Shown here one piece after another: positions 1 to 9,878 of a stretch of 64,000 nucleotides of DNA (its first letter is position 1; every line of letters starts with the position of its first letter). Below the pieces are notes generated by a model. The model ran no database searches. It was not told the origin of the DNA and was given only the letters and a program-made list of their open reading frames with translations. The DNA is taken from the NCBI RefSeq assembly GCF_000785785.1, contig NZ_JRQN01000003.1:1-64000 (forward strand). Reading direction: 5' to 3'. Made by a program: the position numbers and the translations under genes. Source of the stretch: Streptococcus uberis (GTDB lineage: Bacteria > Bacillota > Bacilli > Lactobacillales > Streptococcaceae).

Positions 1-20
1 CTTTTATGCCATATTATTCT

Positions 21-60
21 AACACCTTATTTTTAAAAAGGCTAGATAAGGTGTTTCTTT
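21..60 (+). terminator. Possible intrinsic terminator of an off-window gene
   Basis: A perfect 10-bp inverted repeat (21-30 with 46-55, AACACCTTAT/ATAAGGTGTT) is followed by a T-rich stretch on the plus strand. It could end a gene lying left of the window. The loop is long (15 nt) and the U-run is interrupted, so this is tentative. The rest of 1-173 shows only a weaker repeat (GAGGACA 95-101 / TGTCCTC 121-127) and no credible gene. Confidence 0.4.
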
Positions 61-173
61 GGCGTACACTTTTTTCATGCTTACCACAGAAAGAGAGGAC
101 AATAAGCTACATTGAACTACTGTCCTCAAAATATTTTCACCTTAAAGCCTTGGTAGGCTTGACAAATGGTAGG

Positions 174-205
174 AAAAAAACAGATTCCATCGAATCTGTC
201 TTTTT
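174..205 (-). terminator. Terminator of the P-type ATPase gene
   Basis: The stem CAGATTC (181-187) / GAATCTG (192-198) has a 4-nt loop. It is flanked by seven A on the left, which are a U-run on the minus transcript, and by T on the right, so it can work in both directions. It lies just past the ATPase stop codon. Confidence 0.8.
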
Positions 206-210
206 ATTAG

Positions 211-2895
211 TTAAATTGCTTTTTCATCGAGACCCATAGCACGTTGGATAGCTTTAACAATCTCAACCAGAACAACCATCAGTAATGAACCAATGACTAC
301 AACTAACCATTGTGTTGCACTTAAGTGTGATACATGGAAGAATTGATTAAATCCAGGTACAACAACCGTCACCATAAGCATGATGAAAGCTACTGGGATT
401 GAATAGTTGAATAATTTATTTCTGAAAAGACCAACCTTAAACATTGATTGGTAAACAGACTTAACATTGTAAGCATGAACCAATTGGATCAAACCAAGTG
501 TCACATATGCCATCGTTAAGGCATCAGCATGAACTTCTTTATAAGTAGCATGTTCTGGGAAGAATAATGCAAATGCATAGACGCCTAAAACAAGCATTGT
601 TTGGAAAGCTCCTTGATAAAGAATGGCTTCTTTAACACCACCGTCGAAGAAACTTGATTTACGACCACGAGGTTTATGCTTCATCACTCCTGGTTCAGCT
701 GGCTCTACACCTAAAGCAATAGCTGGAAGTGTATCAGTTACCAAGTTGATCCAAAGTAAATGAACAGGTTGTAAGACATCCCAACCAAATAATGTTGCTA
801 AGAAGATAGTAAATACTTCTGCCATATTTGCTGAGAGTAGGTACTGAATTGTTTTTTGAATATTTGAAAATACCTTGCGGCCTTCTTCAACGGCAACAAT
901 GATTGTTGCAAAGTTGTCATCAGCAAGGACCATGTCAGAAGCTCCTTTAGAAACCTCTGTACCAGTGATTCCCATACCAATTCCGATATCAGCTGTTTTA
1001 AGTGACGGTGCATCATTTACCCCATCACCTGTCATGGCAACAACTTTACCTTCATTTTGCCAAGCTTTAACGATACGTACTTTATGCTCAGGTGAAACAC
1101 GCGCATAAACTGAGTATTGTTTGAAGATTTTTTGGAACTCTTCATCAGAAATCTCATTAAGTTCCGCACCAGTGAAAACGTGATCTTCATGATCATTTTC
1201 ATCAATGATGCCAAGTCGCTTAGCAATTGCCTCAGCAGTATCTTGGTGGTCACCAGTAATCATGATTGGTCGAATGCCTGCCTCTTTTGCAACCTTAACG
1301 GCTTGAGCTGCTTCTGGACGTTCTGGGTCAATCATCCCAACAAGACCTGAGAAAACTAGCTCTGACTCAACAATATTTGATTCTAAAGTTGGCACAGATT
1401 CTGTGTATTTATAAGCCATCATTAATACACGAAGCGCTTGTTTAGCAAGACTCTTATTAGTTGCAAGGATAGTTTCTTTATCTTGATCGGTGATTGGACG
1501 AATTTGCCCATTTTCTTCAATTTGTGTGACACGTTTTAATAGCTGATCTGGAGCCCCTTTGACTGCTACAAAGTATTTTCCATCAGCTTCTTTGTGGATT
1601 GTTGACATCAATTTTCTGTCAGAGTCAAATGGTAATTCGGCAACACGGGGCTCAGTCACCATGTAATCTCGAACGTCAAAACTGTGGTCTAAACCGTATT
1701 GAACCAAGGCTGTTTCTGTTGGATCACCAATTAATTTACCAGTTTGGTCGATTTTTGTATCATTTGCATAAGTCATAACACGAAGTGTGTTATTTTCAGC
1801 AGGAATTTCTTGTGCTGAATCTTGTAAGCTACCATTTGTATAAATTTGCTCAACAGTCATTTGGTTCATTGTCAATGTCCCTGTTTTATCTGATGCAATG
1901 ATTTCTGTTGAACCTAATGTTTCAACTGCTGGTAATTTACGAATAATGGCATTACGTTTGGCTAACACTTGTGTACCAAGGGAAAGGACAACTGTAACTA
2001 TGGCAGGTAATCCTTCTGGAATTGCTGCAACGGCTAGTGCGACTGAAGTCATCAATCCTTCAAGAGGATGTTGACCTCTCAAGAAAACACCAACTGCAAA
2101 AGTTACTGCTGCAATAACTAAAATAGCATAAGTCAAAATCTTAGATAGGTTATCTAGATTTTGTTTTAATGGTGTATCTGTTTCGTCAGCATTAGCAAGC
2201 ATACCTGCGATATGTCCAACTTCAGTGTACATACCAGTATTTGTTACAAGACCTGTTCCACGTCCGTAAGTAACATTTGAGTTTTGATACCCCATATTAA
2301 CACGGTCACCAATACCTGCATCAGCAGCGACAGTTGCATTCAAATCTTTTTCTACGGGAACAGATTCACCTGTTAAAGCAGCTTCTTCAATCTTAAGCGA
2401 ACTTGCTTCTAAAAAGCGCATATCCGCCGGAACAACATCACCTGCTTCAAGTAAAACAATGTCTCCGGGAACCAATTCTTTAGAATCAACTTCCACAATA
2501 TGCCCATTGCGTCGTACACGAGCAATGGGACTAGACATAGATTTTAAGGCTGCAATGGCTGCTTCAGCCTGTCCTTCTTGATAAACCCCAAAAGCAGCAT
2601 TTAAAATAACAACTGCTAAGATAATGATGGCATCCGTTAACCCTTTTGAGCCTTCAGTGACCACTGACAAAATTGCTGCCACAATTAAGATAATAATCAT
2701 TAAATCTTTAAATTGATCAATGAATTTCATCAAGAGACTACGTTTTTCACCTTCATCAAGTTCATTTCGACCATATTCTGCTAATCGTTTTTCTGCTTGA
2801 TCGCTAGTTAAACCTTCTCTGCTAGAGTCTAGAATACTTAAGACAGATTCCTCCGACTCTACGTAAAAGGTGTGTTTCTTTTGTTCTTTCGACAA
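211..2895 (-). CDS. P-type cation (Ca2+/Mn2+) ATPase, PMR1/YoaB/MgtA-like
   Basis: An 894-residue P2A-type ATPase in the cytoplasmic membrane that pumps divalent cations. Visible features are the N-terminal cation-ATPase domain, TGES (175-178, actuator), PEGLP in TM4 (293-297), DKTGT with the phosphorylated Asp at 336, the MTGDGVND hinge, and about ten membrane segments. The start is a TTG at 2895 preceded by AAGGAGGAAAG; no in-frame ATG fits better. The gene sits behind a yybP-ykoY riboswitch. In Lactococcus (YoaB) and pneumococcus (MgtA) such riboswitch-controlled homologues protect against excess Mn2+ and handle Ca2+, so I infer export of Mn2+ and/or Ca2+. It is monocistronic. The family call is firm; the exact ion is inferred. 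Confidence 0.93.
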   Translation of the reverse strand: MSKEQKKHTFYVESEESVLSILDSSREGLTSDQAEKRLAEYGRNELDEGEKRSLLMKFIDQFKDLMIIILIVAAILSVVTEGSKGLTDAIIILAVVILNAAFGVYQEGQAEAAIAALKSMSSPIARVRRNGHIVEVDSKELVPGDIVLLEAGDVVPADMRFLEASSLKIEEAALTGESVPVEKDLNATVAADAGIGDRVNMGYQNSNVTYGRGTGLVTNTGMYTEVGHIAGMLANADETDTPLKQNLDNLSKILTYAILVIAAVTFAVGVFLRGQHPLEGLMTSVALAVAAIPEGLPAIVTVVLSLGTQVLAKRNAIIRKLPAVETLGSTEIIASDKTGTLTMNQMTVEQIYTNGSLQDSAQEIPAENNTLRVMTYANDTKIDQTGKLIGDPTETALVQYGLDHSFDVRDYMVTEPRVAELPFDSDRKLMSTIHKEADGKYFVAVKGAPDQLLKRVTQIEENGQIRPITDQDKETILATNKSLAKQALRVLMMAYKYTESVPTLESNIVESELVFSGLVGMIDPERPEAAQAVKVAKEAGIRPIMITGDHQDTAEAIAKRLGIIDENDHEDHVFTGAELNEISDEEFQKIFKQYSVYARVSPEHKVRIVKAWQNEGKVVAMTGDGVNDAPSLKTADIGIGMGITGTEVSKGASDMVLADDNFATIIVAVEEGRKVFSNIQKTIQYLLSANMAEVFTIFLATLFGWDVLQPVHLLWINLVTDTLPAIALGVEPAEPGVMKHKPRGRKSSFFDGGVKEAILYQGAFQTMLVLGVYAFALFFPEHATYKEVHADALTMAYVTLGLIQLVHAYNVKSVYQSMFKVGLFRNKLFNYSIPVAFIMLMVTVVVPGFNQFFHVSHLSATQWLVVVIGSLLMVVLVEIVKAIQRAMGLDEKAI

Positions 2896-2929
2896 ATTTC
2901 TTTCCTCCTTGGTCCCCTAAAAAGTATAT

Positions 2930-2960
2930 AAAAAGACCTGTTCATTTTCTTAAACAAGTC
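2930..2960 (-). terminator. Riboswitch expression-platform terminator
   Basis: On the minus strand GACTTGTT and GAACAGGTC pair across a short loop and are followed by TTTTT. The 5' arm contains the CTTG that also closes P1 of the aptamer, so terminator and ligand-bound aptamer exclude each other. This predicts that metal binding turns the ATPase gene on. Confidence 0.75.
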
Positions 2961-3045
2961 TCGCTGTTTCAGACTGTGCCGGAAATCGAAATTCCGTAAT
3001 GACGACACAAGCCACGGTAAACCGTCTGCTACTCCCTTGATATAG
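2950..3045 (-). promoter_or_regulatory. yybP-ykoY (Mn2+) riboswitch
   Basis: Read on the minus strand the leader contains the family hallmarks in order: CAAGGGAGTAGC, a CGGTTTACCG hairpin, the TGTGTCGTCA ... CCGGCACA pairing, and the terminal AGCGAGACTTG element, whose CTTG closes P1 with CAAG. The layout matches the Bacillus yybP and Lactococcus yoaB leaders. Known members sense Mn2+ and switch on efflux genes. It precedes the P-type ATPase start by about 55 nt, with a terminator in between. Confidence 0.9.
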
Positions 3046-3049
3046 GAAT

Positions 3050-3078
3050 ATTATATTAAAATTTCTAGGAAAACACAA
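3050..3078 (-). promoter_or_regulatory. Promoter of riboswitch/ATPase transcript
   Basis: -10 TATAAT (3050-3055) and -35 TTGTGT (3073-3078) on the minus strand, 17-bp spacer. Transcription would begin a few bases before the riboswitch. Confidence 0.75.
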
Positions 3079-3173
3079 GTGAAAACACCGCAATTTTCAA
3101 AAAAACAAGCTTATTCATCAGATGATTTATCGTATCTTATTCCCGTAATTTTCATCAAATCGATCTAATTCTA

Positions 3174-3735
3174 TTATAGATATAAACCTTTTTTACCAGA
3201 TAGATTTTCTCGGATAGAAGCCTCAATTTCATTAACAAGGTCAGATGATTTCATTTTGTGTGTTTCTTTCAATTCAATCTTAGCTGTGATTAAAATATCA
3301 ATTGCACTGAGATGGATTGTTTTGATATCAATAACCCGCTGAACATCTTCATGGTGAAAAACTGACTTTATCAACTGCAAATCAGCAGCACTTACTCTTT
3401 CACCAAATAGTAAGCCATAGAATTCCCTAGCTTACAGTATTGCAACTACGCAGAGCATCAGACCTATCAGTAAACCTGAGAAGGCATCATAGAAACTATT
3501 CTGAGTTAGCATCGTTAAAACAGTTCCAACAATGGCAAGAGCGAGTCCAATAACGGCACAAAAGTCCTCATCAAAAACGATTATAGTTTCATTATGGCGG
3601 CTTTCAGAAATTTAAGAATAACTGTCTTTTCCGTATTTAAATCATTTATTTCTTTAAAAGCAACTCGTAAACTGCTTCCTTCAACCATCATACCAAAGAC
3701 GCAATAATACTGGCCATACTATGACTCTTTTTCGT
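3174..3735 (-). pseudogene. Remnant of CDF-family cation transporter
   Basis: The C-terminal half of a cation diffusion facilitator survives in pieces. Around 3690-3735 a fragment reading SMASIIASLV / MMVEGSSLRVAFKEI is visible, then a frameshift near 3600, then EDFCAVIGLALAIVGTVL and YDAFSGLLIGLMLCVVAIL, an in-frame TAA near 3435, and finally AREFYGLLFGE plus the cytoplasmic domain ending at 3174. The N-terminal membrane half with the metal-site residues is absent. With at least two frameshifts, a stop and a truncation this is a true decayed gene. Intact members export Zn2+, Mn2+ or Fe2+. It lies next to the Mn-riboswitch ATPase. Confidence 0.8.
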
Positions 3736-3742
3736 TTCTATA

Positions 3743-4129
3743 TTATTTCCATTCTATCTCTAGCTGATACTGAGCAAATTCTAATTGACTACTTGCTTGA
3801 AGCAATTTATAAGTGACTATAACCTTTTGATCTCTTTCATTAAGTTCAAAAGTGCTGGTATCCGTAATAAACTGTTGAATACCTACAGGCGTTGGTATAG
3901 CTATTAAAGCCTGCTTATTCTTTTTGAATTTCATGATTGATTGCGGTTGTGAAAAACGACTGATTGTCATTTCTTCAGTATTAAATTTAATAACTACTTT
4001 TTCTTCTTCGGTATTTTGATAACTGAGATAGTAATAGCGCCCTTTTTCTTGAAACTGGCTTGAATACTCTTCTTTTATTTTTTCTATCTGGTCATCATAT
4101 CTGATTGTATTTTTTATTAGAATTGTCAT
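3743..4129 (-). CDS. DUF1934 family protein (YwiB-like)
   Basis: A small soluble protein of 128 residues with the beta-barrel-type DUF1934 pattern, including FNTEEMTISRF and the IPTPVGIQQF segment typical of streptococcal members. I chose the ATG at 4129 (MTILIKN), because the longer frame begins with a TTG at 4153 and lacks a ribosome site, whereas family members begin next to the first beta strand. The function of the family is not established. It is divergent from the HD phosphohydrolase, with about 85 bp between them. Confidence 0.8.
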   Translation of the reverse strand: MTILIKNTIRYDDQIEKIKEEYSSQFQEKGRYYYLSYQNTEEEKVVIKFNTEEMTISRFSQPQSIMKFKKNKQALIAIPTPVGIQQFITDTSTFELNERDQKVIVTYKLLQASSQLEFAQYQLEIEWK

Positions 4130-4200
4130 TATAATCTTTCTTATGTATCGCAAATTTTAATCAGTCTATTTTACCAATTTCTGTGCATTTTAGCAATTTT

Positions 4201-4209
4201 TGATATAAT
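4201..4209 (+). promoter_or_regulatory. Extended -10 promoter, leaderless HD gene
   Basis: TGATATAAT (TGn plus TATAAT at 4204-4209) lies only 6 bases before the ATG at 4216, so the transcript should start at or next to the start codon. No Shine-Dalgarno is present. No good -35 is visible, as expected for an extended -10. Confidence 0.65.
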
Positions 4210-4215
4210 AAAGCC

Positions 4216-5517
4216 ATGAATGAAAAAGTATTTCGTGATCCTGTCCACAACTATATTCACATGAATCATCAGCTCATCTATGATTTAGTGAACTCAAGAG
4301 AGTTTCAAAGACTCAGACGTATAAAACAAGTACCGACTACAGCATTCACCTTCCATGGTGCTGAACATAGTCGCTTTTCGCATTGCCTCGGTGTTTACGA
4401 AATAGCTAGACGCGTTACTGAGATTTTTGATGACAAATATCCCGATGTTTGGGATAAAGAAGAATCACTTATAACTATGACTGCTGCCTTGCTTCATGAT
4501 ATTGGACATGGTGCTTATTCCCACACCTTTGAAAAATTATTTGAGACTGACCATGAAGCTATTACACAAGAAATTATTTGCAACCCTAAAACCGAAATTA
4601 ATCAAATATTAGTTAAAGTTGCACCAGATTTTCCAGAAAAGATTGCGAGTGTCATCAATCACACCTACCCAAACAAACAGGTCGTTCAGCTCATTTCAAG
4701 TCAAATCGATTGCGACCGAATGGACTATCTGTTACGTGATTCTTATTTTTCTGCTGCTAATTATGGGCAATTTGACTTAATGCGAATTTTGAGAGTTATT
4801 CGACCGGTGGAAGACGGTATTGTCTTTGAAAAAAATGGCATGCATGCTGTAGAAGATTATATTGTTAGTCGCTTTCAAATGTATATGCAAGTTTATTTCC
4901 ATCCTGCTAGCCGAGGTGTCGAACTCAATTTGCAAAATCTATTAAAACGTGCTAAATATTTGTTTGAAAAAGAGCCGAACTATTTTGAAAAAACGGCACC
5001 AGCCTTAATCCCATTTTTAAGTGGGCAATTTGATTTAATGGACTATCTAAAATTAGATGACGGTGTCATGAATACTTATTTCCAAAACTGGATGACGAGT
5101 TCTGATGATATTTTAGCCGATTTAGCAGGTCGCTTTATTAATCGGAAAATTTTCAAGTCAGTCACCTTTGATCAGGATTCCACTGAGGATTTAAAAAAAG
5201 TAACTGATTTAGTTGAAGCCGTTGGCTTTGATCCTGAATACTACACAGGCATCCATGTCAATTTCGACTTACCATATGATATTTATCGTCCAGAAACTAA
5301 AAATCCACGAACTCAAATCGAAATGATTCATAAAGATGGTAGCCGTTCTGAACTTTCTCAATTATCACCAATTGTAAAAACGTTAACTGGAACAACCTAC
5401 GGGGACAGACGCTTCTATTTTCCTAAGGAAATGCTTAAAACGAATGATTTATTTGAACCAATAAAAGAAGAATTTAAGGCATTTATAACAAATGAACATT
5501 TTCAATTTCCAAATTAA
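4216..5517 (+). CDS. HD-domain phosphohydrolase (dNTPase-like, COG1078)
   Basis: A 433-residue cytosolic metal-dependent phosphohydrolase. It has the N-terminal FRDPVHNYI signature, the H...HD...D metal ligands (H56, H94-D95, D165 in SSQID) and a full-length C-terminal region. The family includes Enterococcus EF1143, a dNTP triphosphohydrolase, and Bacillus YwfO, so a role in nucleotide-pool control is likely but not proven here. It appears to be translated from a leaderless message. A strong terminator follows immediately, so it is monocistronic. Confidence 0.88.
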   Translation: MNEKVFRDPVHNYIHMNHQLIYDLVNSREFQRLRRIKQVPTTAFTFHGAEHSRFSHCLGVYEIARRVTEIFDDKYPDVWDKEESLITMTAALLHDIGHGAYSHTFEKLFETDHEAITQEIICNPKTEINQILVKVAPDFPEKIASVINHTYPNKQVVQLISSQIDCDRMDYLLRDSYFSAANYGQFDLMRILRVIRPVEDGIVFEKNGMHAVEDYIVSRFQMYMQVYFHPASRGVELNLQNLLKRAKYLFEKEPNYFEKTAPALIPFLSGQFDLMDYLKLDDGVMNTYFQNWMTSSDDILADLAGRFINRKIFKSVTFDQDSTEDLKKVTDLVEAVGFDPEYYTGIHVNFDLPYDIYRPETKNPRTQIEMIHKDGSRSELSQLSPIVKTLTGTTYGDRRFYFPKEMLKTNDLFEPIKEEFKAFITNEHFQFPN

Positions 5518-5538
5518 AAGGACAAGCGTGTCCTTTTT
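5515..5538 (+). terminator. Terminator after HD phosphohydrolase
   Basis: AAAAGGACA (5516-5524), loop AGCG, TGTCCTTTTT (5529-5538), directly after the stop codon. Confidence 0.85.
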
Positions 5539-5598
5539 ATGATTAGTTGATTTTTAGCAGTTAAAACGTTTTCCTCAGCAGTTATAATTGTCTATATC

Positions 5599-5627
5599 AT
5601 GACAAATCGACTCATTTTTAGTATGAT
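5599..5627 (+). promoter_or_regulatory. Promoter of the Cof-murM-murN unit
   Basis: -35 ATGACA (5599-5604), 17-bp spacer, -10 TATGAT (5622-5627), about 55 bp before the ATG of the Cof phosphatase. Confidence 0.6.
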
Positions 5628-5682
5628 AGAGGGTGGATATTTTTTATCTTTATTATTATTTGACTATTTCAAGGAGAATTCC

Positions 5683-6491
5683 ATGTCTGTAAAACTAGTT
5701 GCTGTTGATATTGATGGCACTCTCATTACTGATGACCGTAAAATAACAAGCCAGGTTTATCAAGCTGTACAAGATGCCAAAAAAGAAGGTGTACACATTG
5801 TCATAGCTACTGGTAGACCCATCGCTGGGGTTACCCAATTATTAGAAGACTTAAATTTAAATCATCCTGGTAACTATGTTATTACTTTTAATGGTGGATT
5901 AGTACAAGATGCTGCTACTGGTGAAGAGATTGTAAAAGAAACAATGTCCTATGAAGATTACTTAGATATTGAATTCTTAAGTCGCAAACTTGATGTTCAT
6001 ATGCATGCCATCACAAAAGAGGGCATTTACACAGCAAACAGAAATATTGGAAAATATACTGTTCACGAAGCAACTTTAGTTAACATGCCAATATTCTACC
6101 GCACTCCTGAAGAAATGCAAAATCGTGAAATTGTTAAAATCATGATGATTGATGAACCTGAAGTCTTAGACCAAGCCATCAAAAATATTCCTGAAAGTTT
6201 TTATGACAAATACAACATTGTCAAATCAACACCATTCTATTTAGAATTGATGACCAAATCTGTAAGCAAAGGCAATGCCATTCGACACCTTGCTGATAAA
6301 CTCGGACTTGACATGAATCAAACCATGCTATTGGAGATGCCGAGAATGACCGGGCTATGTTAGAAGTTGTCGGCAACCCAGTTGTCATGGAAAACGGTGT
6401 GCCAGAATTAAAGAAAATTGCTAAATATATTACTAAATCAAATAATGAAAGCGGCGTAGCGCATGCTATACGCGAGTGGGTATTAAATTAA
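5683..6491 (+). pseudogene. Cof-type HAD sugar-phosphatase, one-base frameshift
   Basis: A Cof/YidA-like haloacid dehalogenase phosphatase that hydrolyses small phosphorylated metabolites in the cytosol. The start is ATG 5683 behind AAGGAG. The nucleophile motif is VDIDGT. After MNQTM at about 6327 the frame breaks: the text then reads LLEMPRM and stops, while the next frame gives the expected AIGDAENDRAM (HAD motif 4) and continues to a stop at 6491. One lost G (expected ATGGCTATTGGA, present ATGCTATTGGA) explains it. Restored length is 269 residues, normal for the family. The stop overlaps the murM start (TAATG), so the two are translationally coupled. The break is probably a sequence error, otherwise a recent mutation removing motif 4. 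Confidence 0.8.
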
Positions 6492-7714
6492 TGTATACTT
6501 ATAAAATTGGAATTTCTGAGCAAGAGCATGATCAATTCTTGCTTTCCAATAAACAATGCAATCTCTTACAAAGTTCCATCTGGGCTAGCATTAAATCAAA
6601 TTGGGCTACAGAAAGAATCGGGTTTTATCAAGATAATCAATTAATTGCTACTGCTTCGCTCTTAATCAAAAATTTACCACTGAATTTTACCTTAATTTAT
6701 ATTCCGCGTGGGCCAATCATGGACTACACAGACTATGAATTAGTAGATTTTGTTGTATCATCACTCAAAAAATTCGGAAAAAGTAAACGCGCTATTTTTG
6801 TAAAATTTGATCCATCCCTTTTCCTCACTAGGTATCTTGTCACGAATAGTTCTGAAACAACTGATGAGGAAGACGAAGTCACTACCACACTCATTCAATT
6901 CCTCAATCAGTTAGGCGTTGAATGGGGAGGGAAAACACGAGATATCGGTCAAACAATTCAACCACGCATTCAAGCTAATATCCATGCAGAGCATGCAACT
7001 TTTCAACAACTTCCTAAAAAAACCAAGCAAGCTATTCGTACAGCTCAAAACAAAGGTATCGATCTAACAATTGGGGGAGTTGAGCTTTTGACAGATTTTG
7101 CTTCTTTAATGAAGAAAACTGAAGACCGAAAAGGGATAAATCTCAGAGGAATTGATTACTACCGCAAACTAATGGAAAGCTATCCAGATAGCTCTTATAT
7201 AACAATGGCAAGTCTAAACTTGGAAAAGCGTCAGAAAGAATTAACTGAACAATTACACCAAGCAATGCTGACACAAAGTCAATTTACTGAGAAAACAAAA
7301 GCTGGAAAAGTGAACGAAATCGAAAACGCCATTAAACGCTTAACAAGTGAAATGTCATTCTTAAATGACTATCTTGAAGCTGGTGTTACAACTGCTCCAT
7401 TAGCAGCAACCCTGACAATAATCTATGGCAAAACCTCTGAAAATCTCTATGCAGGCATGGATGAGAACTTCAAAAATTACCAAGCTGCACTCTTAACATG
7501 GTACGAGACAGCTCAAGAAGCTTTCAAACGGGGATGTCTGTGCCATAATTTAGGTGGTGTAGAAAACAATTTAGACGGTGGCTTGTACCACTTTAAATCA
7601 AAATTAAATCCAAGTATTGAGGAATTTGCTGGAGAATTCAATATCCCAGTTAGTCCTCTTTATGGTCCGGCAATGTTAGCTTACAACTTACGAAAACAAA
7701 TTAGGAGTAAATAG
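6491..7714 (+). CDS. murM: FemAB-family peptidoglycan branch aminoacyltransferase, MurM-like
   Basis: A 407-residue FemX/MurM-type enzyme. It uses aminoacyl-tRNA to add the first residue of the interpeptide bridge to the lysine of lipid II on the cytoplasmic membrane face. Two GNAT-like lobes flank a charged helical hairpin (about residues 237-300), the tRNA-synthetase-like arm typical of FemAB proteins. The motif PRGPIMDY and the C-terminal CHNLGGVENNLDGGLYHFK stretch are diagnostic. The start is ATG 6491 in the TAATG overlap; the GTG at 6476 is upstream inside the previous gene. It is followed after 2 nt by the MurN-like gene. The amino acid added cannot be read from sequence. Confidence 0.87.
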   Translation: MYTYKIGISEQEHDQFLLSNKQCNLLQSSIWASIKSNWATERIGFYQDNQLIATASLLIKNLPLNFTLIYIPRGPIMDYTDYELVDFVVSSLKKFGKSKRAIFVKFDPSLFLTRYLVTNSSETTDEEDEVTTTLIQFLNQLGVEWGGKTRDIGQTIQPRIQANIHAEHATFQQLPKKTKQAIRTAQNKGIDLTIGGVELLTDFASLMKKTEDRKGINLRGIDYYRKLMESYPDSSYITMASLNLEKRQKELTEQLHQAMLTQSQFTEKTKAGKVNEIENAIKRLTSEMSFLNDYLEAGVTTAPLAATLTIIYGKTSENLYAGMDENFKNYQAALLTWYETAQEAFKRGCLCHNLGGVENNLDGGLYHFKSKLNPSIEEFAGEFNIPVSPLYGPAMLAYNLRKQIRSK

Positions 7715-7716
7715 TA

Positions 7717-8949
7717 ATGTCATTAATCACCTTGACAGAAGAGCGTTTCGAACAATTCTCAGAATCCGTTAATCACCGCTTCTTTGAACAATCAACTAGT
7801 ATGAAATCACTTCTTAAGCAACGTGGTTATACAACGGAATTAGTTGGTTATGAAGATAAAAACGGAACCATCCAAGTCGCTGCAGTCATCTACTGTACTA
7901 CAATGTTTGGTGGCCAACATATGGAAATTCATTGCGGACCACTATACAACGACATCTCGTATTTGCCCCTTTTCTTAGAAGAATTACGAGACTATGCCAA
8001 TGATAAGCACGTTATGGAGCTTGTGATTAAACCTTATAGTGTTTTCCAGACCTTTGATGACCATGGCGATCCTATTAATGAAGAAGACCATTCCCTCATT
8101 ACCCTATTTGAAAAAGCCGGCTATAATTATCAAGGCTTAACAAAAGGATATGACTCTTTTGATTGGCATTACATCAAAGATTTGACCGAGATTACCGAAA
8201 AAGATTTACTGAAATCATTCAGTAAAAAAGGGAAACCATTAGTAAAAAAAGCAAAAACCTTCGGAATTAAGATTCGTCCTTTGAAGCGTGACGAATTAAT
8301 ATCTTTCAAGGAAATCACTTCCTCAACTTCTGATCGAAGAGATTATAACGATAAAACACTTGATTACTACGAAGCCTTATTTGATAGTTTTGGTCAACAA
8401 GCTGAATTTATAGTAGCTACTTTAAATTTCCAAGATTATTATACTAATTTAGAAAAAGACCAAGCAAAATTACAGGCTAAATTGGATAAATTAGAAAACG
8501 AGTTAGAGATTAATCCTAACTCTGAAAAGAAACAAAATCAACACAAAGAGTTTTCTAGTCAATATCAAACTTTTGAAGTTCGAAAAGATGAAGCGAAAGC
8601 GTTTATTGCAAAATATAAAGACCAAGATGTCATACTTGCTGGCTCATTATTTATTTTCACTAAACAAGAAGTTGTTTACCTCTTTAGCGGATCTTATACA
8701 GAGTTTAACAAATTCTATGCTCCTGCTATTTTGCAAGAATATGCTATGCTAGAAGGTATTAAAAGAGGAATTAATCGCTATAATCTACTGGGTATCTCAG
8801 GAAATTTTGATGGTTCTGATGGCGTATTAGGTTTCAAACAAAACTTTAATGGATTCGTTGAAAGAGCACCAGGCACTTTCACCTACTATCCTAACCCTCT
8901 AAAACACAAAGCTATTACCTTTCTTAAAACCATCTTAGGTAGAAAATAA
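7717..8949 (+). CDS. murN: FemAB-family peptidoglycan branch aminoacyltransferase, MurN-like
   Basis: A 410-residue second FemAB ligase, expected to add the second bridge residue after MurM. The same two-lobe fold with a coiled-coil arm is visible (about residues 250-290, rich in K/E/Q). The end contains the conserved RYNLLGISGNFDGSDGVLGF segment followed by FKQNFNGF. AGGAG precedes the ATG. The tandem arrangement with MurM and the shared terminator mark an operon. As in pneumococcus, the pair should influence cross-linking and beta-lactam behaviour; that is family knowledge, not visible here. Confidence 0.88.
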   Translation: MSLITLTEERFEQFSESVNHRFFEQSTSMKSLLKQRGYTTELVGYEDKNGTIQVAAVIYCTTMFGGQHMEIHCGPLYNDISYLPLFLEELRDYANDKHVMELVIKPYSVFQTFDDHGDPINEEDHSLITLFEKAGYNYQGLTKGYDSFDWHYIKDLTEITEKDLLKSFSKKGKPLVKKAKTFGIKIRPLKRDELISFKEITSSTSDRRDYNDKTLDYYEALFDSFGQQAEFIVATLNFQDYYTNLEKDQAKLQAKLDKLENELEINPNSEKKQNQHKEFSSQYQTFEVRKDEAKAFIAKYKDQDVILAGSLFIFTKQEVVYLFSGSYTEFNKFYAPAILQEYAMLEGIKRGINRYNLLGISGNFDGSDGVLGFKQNFNGFVERAPGTFTYYPNPLKHKAITFLKTILGRK

Positions 8950-8982
8950 AAGACTTCAGTCATCAGACTGAAGTCTTTTTTA
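8949..8982. terminator. Bidirectional terminator between murN and tpiA
   Basis: A perfect 13-bp stem (AAAGACTTCAGTC 8949-8961 / GACTGAAGTCTTT 8966-8978) with loop ATCA, with A- and T-runs on both sides. It serves convergent murN and tpiA. Confidence 0.92.
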
Positions 8983-9765
<783 letters not shown>

Positions 9766-9878
9766 TTACACTTATATTTTATCATAATTCACTACCTATT
9801 AAAAGAATTTGACTGGAATTTAGGAATATTTTCACAAATAAATTTCAAAAAATTTCTGAAAACTTTCTAAAATTGTAC

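Noticed and set aside
6-239. 77-codon open frame at the left edge on the plus strand
   Set aside because: It runs through two hairpins and the terminator of the ATPase gene, has no ribosome site and no recognisable protein features.
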